Shown here piece by piece: positions 22,000 to 34,271 of a stretch of 64,000 nt of DNA. The notes under the pieces are model-generated. The model did no database searches, was not told the DNA's origin, and saw only the letters and a program-made list of their open reading frames with translations. The position numbers were made by a program, and so were the translations under genes. The stretch is from Tipula vernalis (taxonomy: Eukaryota > Arthropoda > Insecta > Diptera > Tipulidae): positions 273,284,177-273,348,176 of the forward strand of contig OY282560.1 in assembly GCA_958295665.1 (NCBI GenBank), read 5' to 3'. Numbering within the stretch: the stretch's first letter is position 1; every line of letters begins with the position of its first letter.

Positions 22000-24415
22000 C
22001 AAATTAATTGTGGTGCTTCTACCAGGTAGAGGTAAAATGAGGAATGAAAGAAACGTTGTAATGGATGATCATGAAAAAAGAAATCAATTCTTGCAAATGA
22101 TGACGGATGTTCAGAATAATGTAGGTGATAGTAACGATTGGGTGTTACTTGATGTTGGTAATGAGTTCCTGAGGGTTTTAGAAACGGCAAAATCTACGAC
22201 CCCAGGAATAAATAGAGTGAGTTATAAAATGATCGGGCTGTTGAGCGTTGAAGTAAAAGAAATCTTGCTTGGAATTCTCAATAGGGTATGGATGAGTGTT
22301 TAGATACCGGAATGATGGAAGGATTGCAGAGTGGTTCCAATTCCCAAAAGGGATCGCGACACAAATCTGGCAATAAACTATAGAGGAATATGTACATATG
22401 TTGAAAGTTTTTATCAAAATGGTGAATGGGATGATGAAAGGCAGGCTTGAAAAGTTTATGAATGAAAATAGTTTATTGCCAGAGACCATTTTTGGTTTCC
22501 GACATAACCATTCTGCAAACGAATGTGGGGAAAAATTTGTGTGGGAAGTACGAAAGGAAAAGAAGTTTGTTGTGGCAATATTTCTGGATATTGAAAGAGC
22601 GTATGATTATGTGGTTCCAGGGAAACTATGTCAGTTTCTTTTGAACCTGGGATTTCCTGGGGAAATTTGTAAATGGGTGTATGAGTTTATGAGTGAGCGT
22701 AAGTTTGTTTTGTGTGTACTAGGTTATAGGTTGGAGGGAGCGGTGAATATTGGGCTCCCTCAAGGGAGCAAAATTTCTCCGACGCTCTTCAATCTGTATA
22801 CGAGCTCAATACATATGTATAATGCCCCCGACAAAGCTATCTTGCAATTTGCAGATAAATTTGTACTAATCGGCAAGGGCAAAACTATCGGCGAGGCCCT
22901 AATCCGAGCTCAGGAATGTGTGCTTCAAGTAACACAATGTTTGAATGATTTAAATCTGCGGGTGAATTCGAGAAAATGTAATAGTATGGCATTTAGAACG
23001 AAAGAATTGATGTGCGAATCTATGATGAGATAATTGAGTATTCAAGATTGACCGGGTATTTGCAAATCTGGATCGACAAACGATTGAGTTTTAAAGTGCA
23101 CATGGAAAAATTAGCCGATAATTGTAAGAGCAGATTAAATGTGATCAAACGAGTGAGTAAACCAAAATGGGAGGCTCACCCTAGCGTGACTGATATGCTG
23201 CGAAAGACGCTAGTGTCTTCAAAAATTGCTTATGGGTTGAGTGTGTATGGTGATGGATCTAAGGTCGGGTTTCAAAAACTAATGAATGTTGAGAATGCAT
23301 GTGCTAGAGTGGTATTGGGCGCGATTAATTCTACCCCAATACATACTCTATGGTCCGAAATGGGTGATTCACCTCTTAATTATAAGAGGGAATGGATCAT
23401 CGTGCGAATGTTGACCAAAGATAATGTGTTAGTGAATAAGATAAAAGTAAGATTGGAAGGAGGAACGGATTACCAAAAAACGCAACGGTCGAAAATATTG
23501 GCGGAAAATATGAATATATTTTCCAAAATTAGACAAGTGGGTCCAAAAGTTCCTCCCGAAAATCTTGCTGTGTGCTTGAATTTTGGAGGCATAACAAAAG
23601 CGATGATGAATGAGTTATCGGTTAAGAGAGAATTTTGAAGAATGCAACTGAATTATTTTGCACCTGTGGAAGTATATACAGATGCTAGTGTTAATGAGGA
23701 TCGAGTGGCTGTAGGAATTTACATTCCGGTAATGAAAAAAGAGAAACTGTTAAGATTGAATGGTAGCATATGTATAATGAATCGAGAATTGATTGGAATT
23801 ATGGAAGGAATCAAGTTGGCAATGAATGTATATAGAATCTTTGTTTTTTTCAGTAGAATCTTTGGAGAAAATGGGAGATTGAATTTATGGAAAAGAGTAG
23901 GGTAAAAGGAAAGAAGTACTTTGAATGGTGTAGTGCTGCTTTGAGAAAACCATTTTTTAAGGAATTCAAAGGAAACACTAAAATGATACGAATGATGGAA
24001 CGGGTGAGATGGAATCATGCTAATTGGAAAGTATGCTTAAAGAAGCATCATTTGAGTGAGGATGATTTATGTGAAAGCTGTTTGGTTGTGGAGGACATCG
24101 AAGATCGAACATTTAATTCTAAAATGTTCCAAATTTAGCCAAAATAGAGGAATGTTCGATGTCCTAATGAATGCAAGAAACTTGAATGAATTATTACGAA
24201 TGGGGAAAAATGAGTACAAGATAATGTATGAATTTATCAAGCTGAGTGGTATAACGGTATGAAAGTGGATCGCTGTATGAAAGTTGATTGAAAGAAAAAA
24301 AAAATAATAAAAATTGTAAAAAAATAAAAATTGTAAATTTTGAAATCGAGCCAGAAGGCTCATTTTCTGGAGCTAGTGCCATAATAAATATTTACAAAAA
24401 AAAAAAATATTTATA
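22000..24415 (+). mobile_element. I-like LINE with RNase H, degraded
   Basis: A plus-strand ORF2 remnant (22010-24262) is followed by a 3' UTR with a GAGCC/GGCTC hairpin near 24346-24360, an AATAAA signal near 24384 and an A-rich tail to about 24415. An RNase H domain after the reverse transcriptase and a cysteine/histidine block near the end place it with I-type LINEs rather than Jockey or CR1. The 5' part, including endonuclease and ORF1, is missing. Confidence 0.8.
22010..24262 (+). pseudogene. I-like LINE ORF2: reverse transcriptase and RNase H
   Basis: In order: PGINRVSYKMIGLL (22200-22242); a TAG at about 22301; IPEWWKDCRVVPIPKRDRD; after a frame change FLDIERAYDYVVPG (22580-22622); then IGLPQGSKISPTLFNLY (22749-22800). 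The catalytic block reads FADKFVLIGKG near 22850, so the second aspartate of FADD is lysine. Thumb sequence follows after a frame change near 23030. RNase H begins VYTDASVNEDRVAVGIY (23670 onward) with NRELIGIMEGIKLA, but its last part is deleted near 23850. A zinc-binding-like block LCESCLVVEDIEH, then C, lies at about 24067-24125. The enzyme would reverse-transcribe LINE RNA; the lost aspartate and stops rule that out here. Confidence 0.85.
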
Positions 24416-25129
24416 ACCAAAATTACCACTAAATATTTTCCACCAGGTTCAACATTAATGATTCGGTAAAACCATCATTTTATAATATAATATGTATTGT
24501 AAAATTATCAAAACCAACCAAGCATCGGTAATATTTCTATATAGTTAATTATTGTAATAATTCTGATATAATAATATAGAAAACTTAAGATCTACCGAAA
24601 ATTATGTTATGTAAAATATCGTTATTCGCACCAACTAAACTTATTTATCGGCCTTTCACTGTAGGTACTCCTGAATTTGAATGCATATTTGATCGTGGTC
24701 TAGCATGTGATCGCCCAAGATCAGCAATTTTGAAATGTTTATCTTATACTTGTACAGGGTAAATGTTGTGGTCCCTCATCTATTTCTGTTGATAAATGTT
24801 TTATAATGGCGACAAAGGGCTAATTTCTTATAAATAGATTAATATGAAATTCATGTATGAAATAATTTTTTGCGGGTTGAATTGGGGTTGAGATGGTGTT
24901 GGACCATTTTTTAGTGAGCAGTTGAGCAATCTATAAAATAAAGTGAGTGTTTGTATGTATGTACAGCATACGTGTATGATATTTAAACAAATCCACACGA
25001 CTTGACCGATTTGAACCAAACCTTACACAAATATTGTTTAAGACTTAAGAAAGGTCACTGTTAATATCTCAAACCTCAAATTGAACCTTTTTCATTTCAA
25101 ATTAAATCTTTAGCAAATTAAATGAATGG
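24416..25129. other. Spacer with a dispersed repeat block
   Basis: Mostly featureless. Bases 24974-25074 are repeated in the same orientation at 36169-36259, starting GTATGATAT and ending ATCTCAAAC, with scattered differences. The two blocks bracket the minisatellite and LINE complex between them. Next to it are AAATTGAAC/TTTCAAATT-type motifs shared with 35930-36000 and 52916-53215. Confidence 0.55.
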
Positions 25130-26330
25130 TCAGTTAGGATGGAGCTTATCTATTTCTTAACTGGTTTTAGTGAAATTTGACTTCCGCGATGGAAATGGGA
25201 TTCTAAAATGATTTTTGTATGAAGTTTTGGAATATGGCCAAGTATGATGGAACTTGCCTATTTCTCAACTGATTATGGTGAAATTTGACATATGCATTGG
25301 AAATGGGATTCTTCACTTCCATTCTAAAGAACTTGCCTATTTTTTAATCAATTATGATGAAATTCGGCTTGTACATTGGAAATGGGATTCTAAAATGATT
25401 TTTGGATTAAGTTCTGGAATATGAACAAGTATAAGAGAACTTGTCTATTTATCAACCGATTATGATGAAATTGGATATACTAGTATGTGTTGGAAATGGG
25501 GTTCGAAAATGATTTTTGGGTAAAGTTCTGGAATATGGCCAATATGAGAGAACTTCTTTATTTCTCAGCCGATTATGATGAAATTTGAAATGTGCGTTGG
25601 AAATGGGATTCTAAACTGATTTTTGGATGAAGTTCTGGAATATGGAAAAGTATGATGGAACTTGCCTATTTCTCAACCGATTATGCACATGATGGGATTA
25701 TAATGGGGAAATGGGATTCTAAACTGATTTTTGAATGAAGTTCTGGAATATGGAAAAGAATGAGCGAACTTGTCTATTTATCAACCGATTATGATGAGAT
25801 TATTGGATGAAGTTCTGGAATATAGAAAAGTATGATGGAACTTGCCTATTTCTCAACCGATAATGCACATTGGAAATGGGATTCTAAAATAATATTTGGA
25901 TGAAGTTCTGGAATATGGCCAATATGAGGGAACATCTATATTTCTCAACCGATCATACATAGGTTGGAACTTGGCTATTCTTTAACCGATTACGATGAAA
26001 TTTGACATGTGCGATGGAAATGGAATTCAAAAATGATTTGTAAGTGAAGTTCTGGAAAGTGGCTAATTAGGACAGAACTTGCCTATTTATCAACCGATTA
26101 TGATGAATTTTGACATGTGCGTTGGAAATGGGATTCTAAATGATTTTTTAATAAATTTCTGGAATATGGTCAATGAGGTCGGAACTTAAATATTTTTAAA
26201 CCGACTTTTGGATAAAGTTCTGGAATATGGCCAACTAGGATGGAGCTTGAAATTTAACATGTGCGCTGGAAATGGGTTTCTAAAATGATTTTCGAATAAA
26301 GCTCTGGAATCATTCTCAGTTGTGATTTCA
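25130..26330 (+). repeat. Minisatellite, about 108-bp unit, about 12 units
   Basis: A degenerate tandem array. The phrase GGAACTTGCCTATTTCTCAA recurs near 25250, 25328, 25437, 25553, 25659, 25767, 25838, 25967 and 26075, usually about 108 bp apart with some short units. Each unit also carries AATTTGACATGTGCGTTGG, GGAAATGGGATTCTAAAATG and AAGTTCTGGAATATGG. No open frame is conserved. One further unit lies beyond the LINE at 35690-35765 and inverted units at 35780-35930, so the LINE landed inside this array. Confidence 0.9.
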
Positions 26331-26589
26331 AGCCGTAAGGACAAAAAAGTTTTAATTTAATACAAAATAGAAATAGACCTTTTTGTTAAAATTTTATTGG
26401 TGCAATGATTAATTATAATTTTATATAAAACATTGATAAATTTGTTTTTTTCCTACCTTGTGGAAATTTGTCAAAAACTTAATTTGTTGTGTTATCGTAG
26501 TTTAACAGTACTGTGAAATCATTGATTAATGTTTTACTGTAATAGTGTCTGTTTTTAAAATAAAAAGTTTTTTTAGTGTAGAGATTGTT

Positions 26590-26964
26590 TGAGATGTGAT
26601 AACTGTGATGGTCTGTTTCATTCCGGTTGTAAGAAGTTGTTTGGTACTAACTTAGTGACTGTAGCCTCCGTTTCCACTTGGTATTGTTACGTGGAATGTA
26701 AAAAATTTGTGCTGTGTTGTTAGTAAGAAAGCTGATCAGTTTATGGATTTAGAAGTTGAACTTACTTCTCTGTCATCGTGTTAGATAAACTTACCACAGT
26801 TGTGCTCGAAGTACATAAATCGCAAACATTTTTTGCTAATAAATATGATGAAACTCAAAAACAATTTAAACATATTATTGATGATCATAAAAAATTGACC
26901 GTTAGGATCAATAAACTGGAAGCTGAAAACCAAATTATCGGTAAACGATTGCGTGATATTAGCA
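26590..26964 (+). pseudogene. CR1-like LINE ORF1, N-terminal part (PHD-like finger, coiled coil)
   Basis: Near 26591-26650 the frame reads LRCDNCDGLFHSGCKKLFG, a CxxC-x4-H-x3-C arrangement like the second half of a PHD-type zinc finger as found in ORF1 of CR1-group LINEs. The frame from 26778 gives DDHKKLTVRINKLEAENQII, a heptad-rich coiled-coil segment that should mediate oligomerisation. It is cut at 26964 by the R1-clade LINE and resumes at 31895 with INNGVTSNNDSSILITGLPV. The first cysteines of the finger are not resolved and stops occur between finger and coil. Confidence 0.6.
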
Positions 26965-27001
26965 TTTTTTTTTTTTTTTTTTTTAGAGGAGGTGAAACTT
27001 T

Positions 27002-30000
27002 TTATAAGCTGAGTGTGGGATTCTTCACGAATGACATACCCACCAAAACACCTCCCCTCCCTCTCTCGGAGCTAGCCCGGTACTGTTTTCCACATTTCTT
27101 CAGTGCTAGTCCGTTCCTTCTAATCAATCTCAAGCGCTGCTGTCCAGTTCTCTCTTTTTCCGCTTCAACACGTTTTCTACATATCGGGCCACTATACTCC
27201 AATTCTCCGCACTGTGTAGCATGATCCTCACAGCAGTCTCCGGTGACCATAGGCCAAGTTCCACTTCTAGACGGTTTCTCTCCTCCCGAATACCGTACAT
27301 GCAAAAAATGTATGCTCCGCATCATCCGTGTCCTGGCAGTGCGGACAGTCCGGTTCCGTTACAACCTTCACCTTATGTAGGTACGATCGGAAGTACCCGT
27401 GCCCGCTTAGGAATTGCGTTACCTAATATCCGACCTCGCCATGTCCTCTTTCAACCCAAGGCTCCACTTCCGGGATTAGCTTCGCGGTCCATCTACCGCT
27501 GGTCTCCCGCTCCCATGACTCCTGTCAGTGGTTCATCGTGCGTGCTCTCTCAGATTTTCCAGCCGCCTCTTTGCTTATTTCCTGCGGCCTTTCATAGATG
27601 GCCTTCCTCTCCTTGGCCAGACGCTTAATTGGGAAGATTCCCGCTATGACCAGTACGGCCGCCTCCGATACAGTACGGTAAGCTGAAGCCACCCGTAGCG
27701 CACCACGCCTCTGTACCTGTGCCAATCTCTTTCGGTACACTTCCTTGTCCAGAGCATCTGCCCATATTTCGGCCCCGTAAAGCAATACGGCCCGGGTTGC
27801 GGACATCATTAATTTTCGCCTGCTGGCCTTTGGCCCACCAACATTCGCCATCAGCCGCCCAAGTGCCATCACTCCTTTTGCCGCTTTGTCTGCCGTCCTT
27901 CGGATTTGTGCGAAGAAACTTAACTTTGAATCGATCGTCACCCCCAGATACTTTGTAGATGGTCTTGTCTCCACTACCTCACTGCCGATGAACATTGGGA
28001 GTTCCGCTTGTATCCTCTTTTTGGTGAGCATCACAATCTCTGTCTTCTGCAGAGCAAGTGTCAGCCCGTGTGATGCCATCCATGTGTTTACTGACCTCAT
28101 CACCTGGTTCAGTTTAAGCTGAGCGAGCTTTGTGTCACGGGCAGCAATCAGCACCGCAACATCATCAGCATACCCCACCAGCTGAGTCTCATCTGGCATC
28201 TCCGCTCGCAGCAGGTCGTCATAAAACGCGTTCCAGAGATCGGGTCCTAAGACTGATCCCTGAGCCGCACCCGCAGTGATCTCCGTGGTCCGCTCTCCCT
28301 CTTCTGTTTCGTACACCAGTGATCGATCATGCAGATAATCCCCTAGTATCCTTAACAAATAACTCGGTGCGTGGAACGAGTTCTCCAGTGCGTCCAGTAT
28401 GTCCACCCATCTCACAGAGTTAAATGCATTCCGGACATCAAGCGTCACCAGGAAGACAATCCGTCTGGAGTAGTGGTTGCGGCCTTCAGCTATCCTAACC
28501 GCCTCGATCACCTTTCGTATTGCATCCGTTGTAGACCTGCCAAGCCTAAAACCAAACTGATTCGGCGAGAGGTCACCTGCAGCCTGGAGCGCAGCTGCTA
28601 GTCTCGGCTTGAGCAATCTTTCGAGCAGCTTGCCAGCTGTGTCTAACATACACTGTGGGCGATGGGATGTTGGATCGCGTGGGTCACCCTTTCTATTCGG
28701 AATTAACACTAGTCAGACTCTTTTCCAACGCGTGCTGAAAACACCTGACAGCAGGCATGAGTTATACATGCTTAACAGAAATTCCGTCTAAGCCAGGGGC
28801 CTTTCCACTCTTGGCCGATAATACGGCTCTCTCCAGCTCATCTAATGTGAAACTAGGGACCTCCTCGATATGTTCGTAGTTATCCCTCGCTCTGGTGGGG
28901 TGACTTGGAAAAAGCGTTCTAACAATTCTTTCCATGGAGGAGCTATCCATGGTGCTAGGTGATTTTTGGGCTCCCAACTTTTTCGTCACCAGCTTATAGC
29001 CTAGCCCCCACGGATCGCGGTTTAAATCGTCTCTTAGTTCTTTCCAGCAGCGAGCCTTACTGCTGTTAATCTCCCGTCTAAGCTGTTGTCGAGCCACCTT
29101 GTATTCGGATGATCTAAGGTTTGCTTCATTCCGCCTTCTTGTCCGCTGTGCCTTTCGCCTAAGCATCAGACATTTTCTCCGCAGGTCTGCGATGTCCGCA
29201 GTCCACCAATATACAGGTGGTCTGCCGTTTCGTGCGTGTCTTTTAGGTATAGAGGCCTCACAGGCTGCTGTAATGCACGCCATAGTTTCATCTACCTTTG
29301 CCTCAGTAGCAGACCTTCCACTCACACCTAGGGGGTTCAGTCCTTGCGCGCCTCTGGATATTTCTTCCTTAAACCGGCCCACATTTCATCGCTGAAGGTT
29401 CCACTTTGGTACTCTGTTTCGCAGTGCGCGTCGAAGTCTTCTACCTAAATCGTACTGTATATACTGGTGGTCACTGGCAGTGTAATCCTCCATAACATGC
29501 CATCTCTGAACAAAAGGCATCAGTCGCTCGGATGCTAAGGTAATATCCGGTATCGACTCGGAGTAGCCTGGTCGGCGGAACGTGGTGGTTGCACCAATAT
29601 TTAGGACAAGGAACCCGGTCCTGGCAGCCATCTCCAAAATTAATCTGCCCCTTGTGTCCTGGTACGGCATCCCCCATTCAAGAGCCCTAGCATTGAAGTC
29701 TCCACCGATGAGGAGTTTTCCGCCCACATTCATTATTTCGTCTTCCAACCCCTCGAGCTTTCTCTGAAAGACGCCGATAGCCTCGTTCGGGGTGAAGTAG
29801 CAGCTGAAGTAGTTCACACCGGCATTCCTTATCCAAACAAATCCCTCCCCAGCTCCGTGGCTCTCAATGTGGACGCCCGTGTTGCGGGACCAGATAGCGG
29901 CGGTACACAGAAAGTCCGAGTACCAGGTGGACGTCTCCTAATTTTTATATTGCTCGCTGATCAGAGCAATATCCGCGTCTGCCTCAGTCATAAGCTGCTC

Positions 30001-30057
30001 CAAGAGTTGGTCGGCTAGCCTGCTGCGATGTAAATTTCCCTGAAGGACGCGGGTCAT
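27002..30057 (-). pseudogene. R1-clade ORF2: endonuclease, reverse transcriptase, zinc knuckle
   Basis: ATG at 30057 starts MTRVLQGNLHRSRLADQLLE and ADADIALISEQYKN, then an in-frame TAG (29940-29938). Endonuclease motifs follow: KLLIGGDFNARALEWG (near 29720) and YTASDHQYIQYDL (near 29480). Reverse-transcriptase motifs are SGKAPGLDGI (near 28800), LVTLDVRNAFNSV, AAQGSVLGPDLWN and the intact catalytic VGYADDVAVL (near 28170). A frame change lies at about 28710-28765. After 27525 two in-frame stops (TGA, TAG) precede the terminal knuckle CPHCQDTDDAEHTFFAC (near 27350-27300). About 1,000 residues in all, normal for R1. It would nick DNA and copy its own RNA there; here it is broken by three stops and one frameshift. 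Confidence 0.88.
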
Positions 30058-31603
30058 AGCCGCCTTTTTGCAGCCTGAAGTGCCTGACGGTACACTTTAC
30101 AGCTGCCCGAGCCTGACGTATGAGAAACGTCAGTAATTCCCTGCTCCATACACAGAACGCAACAGCCCTGTGCAGTACACTGCTTCCTTTTATGTCCCGG
30201 GCCCATGCACTTGTAGCACAGGTTCGCTCTATCCGGTCCCTGACAGTCCGAAATTATGGCATTTGTAGCAGCGTGTAGTCACTACTCTTTGCCGGACTCT
30301 GCAGTTTACCCATCCAATTTTTATTTTGCCCATCTCTAGCAACCTCGCTGCCCACCTGCCCTCCATCTCAACAATGGCCACCTTTTGCCCTCGCGCGACC
30401 GGAAAGAGGGTGGTATTCACCGTACCCACTTTCGGAAAAATCTGCTTCAACGCCTCTACAACCTCGGTTTTTTCCGTGCAGCTATCTATATCCCGAATCT
30501 CTAAGGAGACCGTATTACTGAGGTTTACCACGTTACCTTCATCTCCCAAAGCTTCTCTCAGTATTCCACAAAAACCACTTTTGTCCTTAGTGCTCGGGCC
30601 TAACTCCAGTAGTAAGTCACCGGATTTTGTTTGGCGGATTCCTCTAATTTCCGTCTCAGACTCGTCTGGTTTCACCTTACTTCGGATGTCCCTTAGCACG
30701 TCCGCGTAAGTTTTTCCATCCACCGGCTTAATAAGCAGCGCCTCCGGGCGGAACTTCAGTGGCCGATTCTTCCTTGCCCTCTTCCCCTCGTTAGCAGGGT
30801 AATTGAATATGGGCGGTCTCTGCGCTAAATCACGGCTTTGCAGCCTGTTTTCTTTTACCTCACGATTCTGTGCCGCCTTTGCCCTTTTGGACTTTTGCAC
30901 CTGCCATTGTCCCGAAGCAGTACCACTTCGGGTCCTCTTGTCCTGCCCCTCGTTTAAATCGGCCGGACTTAAGGCGGGTCGCTTTTTTTTGCGTATTAGG
31001 GGTCCCGCGTAGATTGTCTTCTTGTGGTTTGTATATTTCCGGTTGAGACGGGCCTGGCCTTGGGGCCGATGCTTGGCCTTGCTCGCTCATCCCATACGAG
31101 ATGGCGTCGATCGCTTCCTCCAGGATGTCCAGGCCGCGCTTGACATCCATGGAAATATTTTTCTGCTTCCCAGTTGCTAATTTCATCATTTTTAGCGTGT
31201 CTCTGCATTTACGCAACAATTCTCTTATTGGATGTTCCACAATGGCAGCTCCTGCCGGGACTATTGGGGTTTGTTTCGCCGACTCGAGTGACCCAGTCGC
31301 TTGTTCGGTATTATCTCCAGTGCCAGCAGTATTGCTGATAGCCCCTCCTTTTTCCGCCTCAATAGCGTTCCCCTTAGCCCGTGGTGTTTCCGCTGTATCA
31401 TTCTTGTTTGATATCTGCGGCCTTGGTGTTACGGTCCTCACTGTCTGGATATCCATCGTTGACTGCGGTGGTGGAGTCCTCTGCCGGACGGCACTTCTCG
31501 CAAAAGTGATTTCCTTCTCCTTATCTGTAGCTCCGTTTGTTTGTTGTTGTTGTAGTTTGTTTTTTTGTTCGATCTTATCCATTTTGATTCCCACGAGTAG
31601 CAC
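30054..31603 (-). pseudogene. R1-clade ORF1 (gag-like RNA-binding protein)
   Basis: The first part (31603-30860) is glutamine- and proline-rich and includes EHPIRELLRKCRDTLKMMKL. After a frame change near 30890 the second part (30900-30229) carries the conserved central region EALLIKPVDGKTYADVLRDI and GDLLLELGPSTKDKS. It ends in zinc knuckles: RCYKCHNFG with a small indel before its last cysteine, LCYKCMGPGHKRKQC near 30215-30180, and a CCVLC...H...C block to about 30085. The stop TGA at 30056-30054 overlaps the ORF2 start, typical of R1-type translation coupling. The protein would coat element RNA. Two frame changes disable it. Confidence 0.8.
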
Positions 31604-31894
31604 GAGAAAAAACGGTCACCTATGACAGAGCTCTGCGTTATCATAGGAAGGCTATGTGTTGAAACCGAATGTCGCCAAATTCTGAGTTCACATACTCGAG
31701 ACTAAGCATCCCCTTAGCCATGCAGCCCTCGGCGTATGTCGTACCACCTTGACTTGGGTTGTGCTAGTTTTTGGTCAGCCCCGAGTATTTGATTTCCCCG
31801 GTACCTGCCATATCTGGCGGGCTTTCCCCTATCCGCCACCTGGGGAGGCGCCCGATGGAGAAACTAGCAAACCCCACACGGGGTGATATTAGCA

Positions 31895-32200
31895 TTAATA
31901 ATGGTGTAACTAGTAATAATGACAGTTCAATTTTAATAACCGGGTTACCCGTTACGTCAAATTTATCCAGTCAAATCGATAGCGTGTTCAAAAATATTGA
32001 ATTCGTCGTTCCTCATAACGGTATTGTTGAATGTCGTAAAATGATTACAAAATCGAGGAAAAATTTAATTATTGTTAAACTTAAGTCAGCTGATCTAAAA
32101 AATAAATTATTAGAGTGTAAAAAAAAAAGAAATCTATTAACCCAACTGATTTTGGCCTGTCTGAAGGAAGTAATGTTTTTATTCGTGAATTAGTTCCTAG
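31895..32200 (+). pseudogene. CR1-like LINE ORF1, second part
   Basis: This continues ORF1 after the R1-clade insertion. It reads INNGVTSNNDSSILITGLPV, NGIVECRKMITKSRKNLIIV and LKNKLLECKKKRNLL, with the layout of an RNA-recognition-like fold of the kind found in CR1/L1-type ORF1 proteins (inference). The frame breaks near 32120, and a shifted reading gives FGLSEGSNVFIRELV, a common phrase in such proteins. Downstream to about 32700 is AT-rich sequence between ORF1 and ORF2. Confidence 0.55.
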
Positions 32201-32739
32201 ATCTAAAATGGGACTATTCAACGAGTGCCAAAAATTTAAATTTGACAACAAATAGAAGTATTGCTGGTGTAGAGATAACACAATTTTTTTGAAAATGGGT
32301 GACAAATTGAAGCCAATTTTCGTAAATACTTACCTTGATTTAGATAAGCTTAAATTAAGTGTCATTTCTAGCAAGTAGTTTTATTAAGCTTTTAATATTA
32401 TTTTTTGTCCTTTTCTAGATTATAGAAGTTTCAATTTTTTTAATGTTAAATAGTGAAATTTATTATATTCAACAAAATAATCTATTTTTTGTGTTGTTTA
32501 TCAACATTTTATATTGTTTATATTTTAACTTTATTATTATTATTATTTTGGTGTTTTTGACATTTTGTTTATTTTTTGTCATTTTTACCTTCAGGGTTGA
32601 ATTATTTTTTAGAGTACATTTTTGGTTGGAATATTGACTTCAGTAATTTTCATTATACATATTGTGATTTTATGTAACAGCTACAACAATTCAGATAATT
32701 TATGGTTAATACTTTAATGAATTCAAGCTACACTTTTAA

Positions 32740-33500
32740 TTTCACAATTTTTCATCAGAACATTCGTAGTTTACGTGAGAAATTTGATAAATTTATTTCT
32801 AATTTATATGGTTTTAATGATCTTCCTTCCATTATATTTTTATCTGAGATTTGGATTTATGATTAAGAATTAAGTTTTTATAATATGTATCCCTAATTAT
32901 ACGAATTTTGGGTGTTGTAATAATAACTATAGGGCGGGTGGTCTATGTGTTTTTTATAATAGCAGACTAAATTGTTCGTGTGAATCCGTTTCATTAAATT
33001 CGGCGGACGTAATTAAATTATCGTTATTTATTAATAATGTGAACTATGTTTTTCTTTGTATATATCATTTGCAATTCGTTCCAGTTTCAATTTTTGTTAG
33101 TGAATTTTCTGATTTTATTAAGAATATTAGAAACAAAAATGTTATTATTGTGGGAGATTTTAATATAGATATTCTAAATTTTCCTCCTTAGAGTGATGAA
33201 TATATGTTTTTAATGTCCTCAAATGGCCTACATTTGTTGATTAATAAACCTACTAGAATAACAAACCATTCTTCGTCGTGTATTGATCATTGTTTTGTTC
33301 GTACTGATTATTTTTGTAGTGTTTCTGCATCCTTATATAATTTGCTGTTATCGGATCATCATTTAATCAATGTAGTGTTAGAAATAAATGGCACTGCTAG
33401 TGTCTTAAGGAAAAATGATGTGTCCGCGAATGCTTGTAGGTTTGATAATTTTGTGTTTTCTACTAAAATCTCTTCGTTTGATTTTTCTAGTTTAATCGAT
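32740..33500 (+). pseudogene. CR1-like LINE ORF2, endonuclease part
   Basis: The frame opens near 32740 with FTIFHQNIRSLREKFDKFIS and PSIIFLSEIWIYD, the start of the apurinic-type endonuclease, then a stop. RAGGLCVFYNSRLNCS follows near 32935, NVIIVGDFNIDIL at 33140-33178 (catalytic GDFN), TRITNHSSSCIDHCFV at 33255 and LLSDHHLINVVLEI at 33345-33390 (catalytic SDH). Several stops interrupt it. The next frame (33516-33833) is lysine-rich linker: KPWISFHLINLMAKKKKI and VSKKTWSVVNQL, typical of the region before the reverse transcriptase. Confidence 0.75.
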
Positions 33501-34271
33501 TAAAGTGATCCGGTTGTGATTTTGTCACGATTTCTTTCTTTGGTTAACTCCATATCTGATTCATGTTTTTGTAATGTCATTCAACATAAGTCTAAACATA
33601 AACTGAAACCCTGGATCTCGTTCCATTTGATAAATTTAATGGCTAAGAAAAAGAAAATTAGTAAAAAGTGTAAGAAGCATCCCACAAATAAAGGGCTTCA
33701 GAAATATTTTCTTAAACTATGCCAAAAAATCGATGATAAAATTTTTGCTGACAAGTTCACATATTACCACAATAAATTTCAACACTGTGGTAAAGTTAGT
33801 AAGAAGACATGGTCGGTTGTTAATCAACTTTAAGGTGCTAGGCTTGTTAATTATGTTGATAAAATTATGTCTAGTGATTCAGTAATTCTTACGGATTGTA
33901 AATCTATTGCTGATGATTTTGGTTTTTATTTTTCTAATATTGTGTCTCACCTAAGAACAACCAATTGTTTGTTTAATAATATGTCTTTTCATAATCATAG
34001 TGAAATTTTTTGTTAATCCTGTGGACGGTTCTGAAATTGTTGGTATAATTAATGATTTAAAATCTAGTAATAGTATAGATATTCTTGGTATAAGTTCCAA
34101 TGCATATGCTAAAAGCTAACACAGAAATTATATCGCCAATTTTGGTACATTTTATCAATCAAATCAATAAGATTGTTTCGGCTTTTTATAGACAAAATAT
34201 ATTAAAAATAATAGCATTCACAACAATTTCGACTTGTTAATCAGAAAAAATGAAGAGAATCATTTATAAAT

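Larger units (their letters stand above)
26965..31882 (-). mobile_element. R1-clade LINE, full length (about 4.9 kb), outside rDNA
   Basis: A complete minus-strand LINE is flanked by a perfect 12-bp duplication GTGATATTAGCA (26953-26964 and 31883-31894). Its poly(A) tail is the T run at 26965-26984 and its 5' end lies at 31882. It encodes ORF1 with three zinc knuckles and ORF2 with endonuclease, YADD reverse transcriptase and a C-terminal CCHC motif. The two frames overlap as TATGA at 30054-30058. Its base composition is visibly richer in G and C than everything around it. R1 itself is specific for 28S rDNA; this relative sits in a LINE, so it either has other target rules or inserted off target. 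Few disabling changes and the clean duplication suggest a fairly recent arrival. Confidence 0.9.

Noticed and set aside
25130..26330. CRISPR-like regular array
   Set aside because: Units are about 108 bp and degenerate throughout, with no constant repeat separated by unique spacers; the setting is eukaryotic.
27221..27628. 135-codon plus frame opposite the R1-clade ORF2
   Set aside because: Shadow of a GC-richer coding strand; the minus strand has the clear protein motifs.
31101..31625. 174-codon plus frame opposite R1-clade ORF1
   Set aside because: Shadow frame; no domain, while the minus strand encodes gag.
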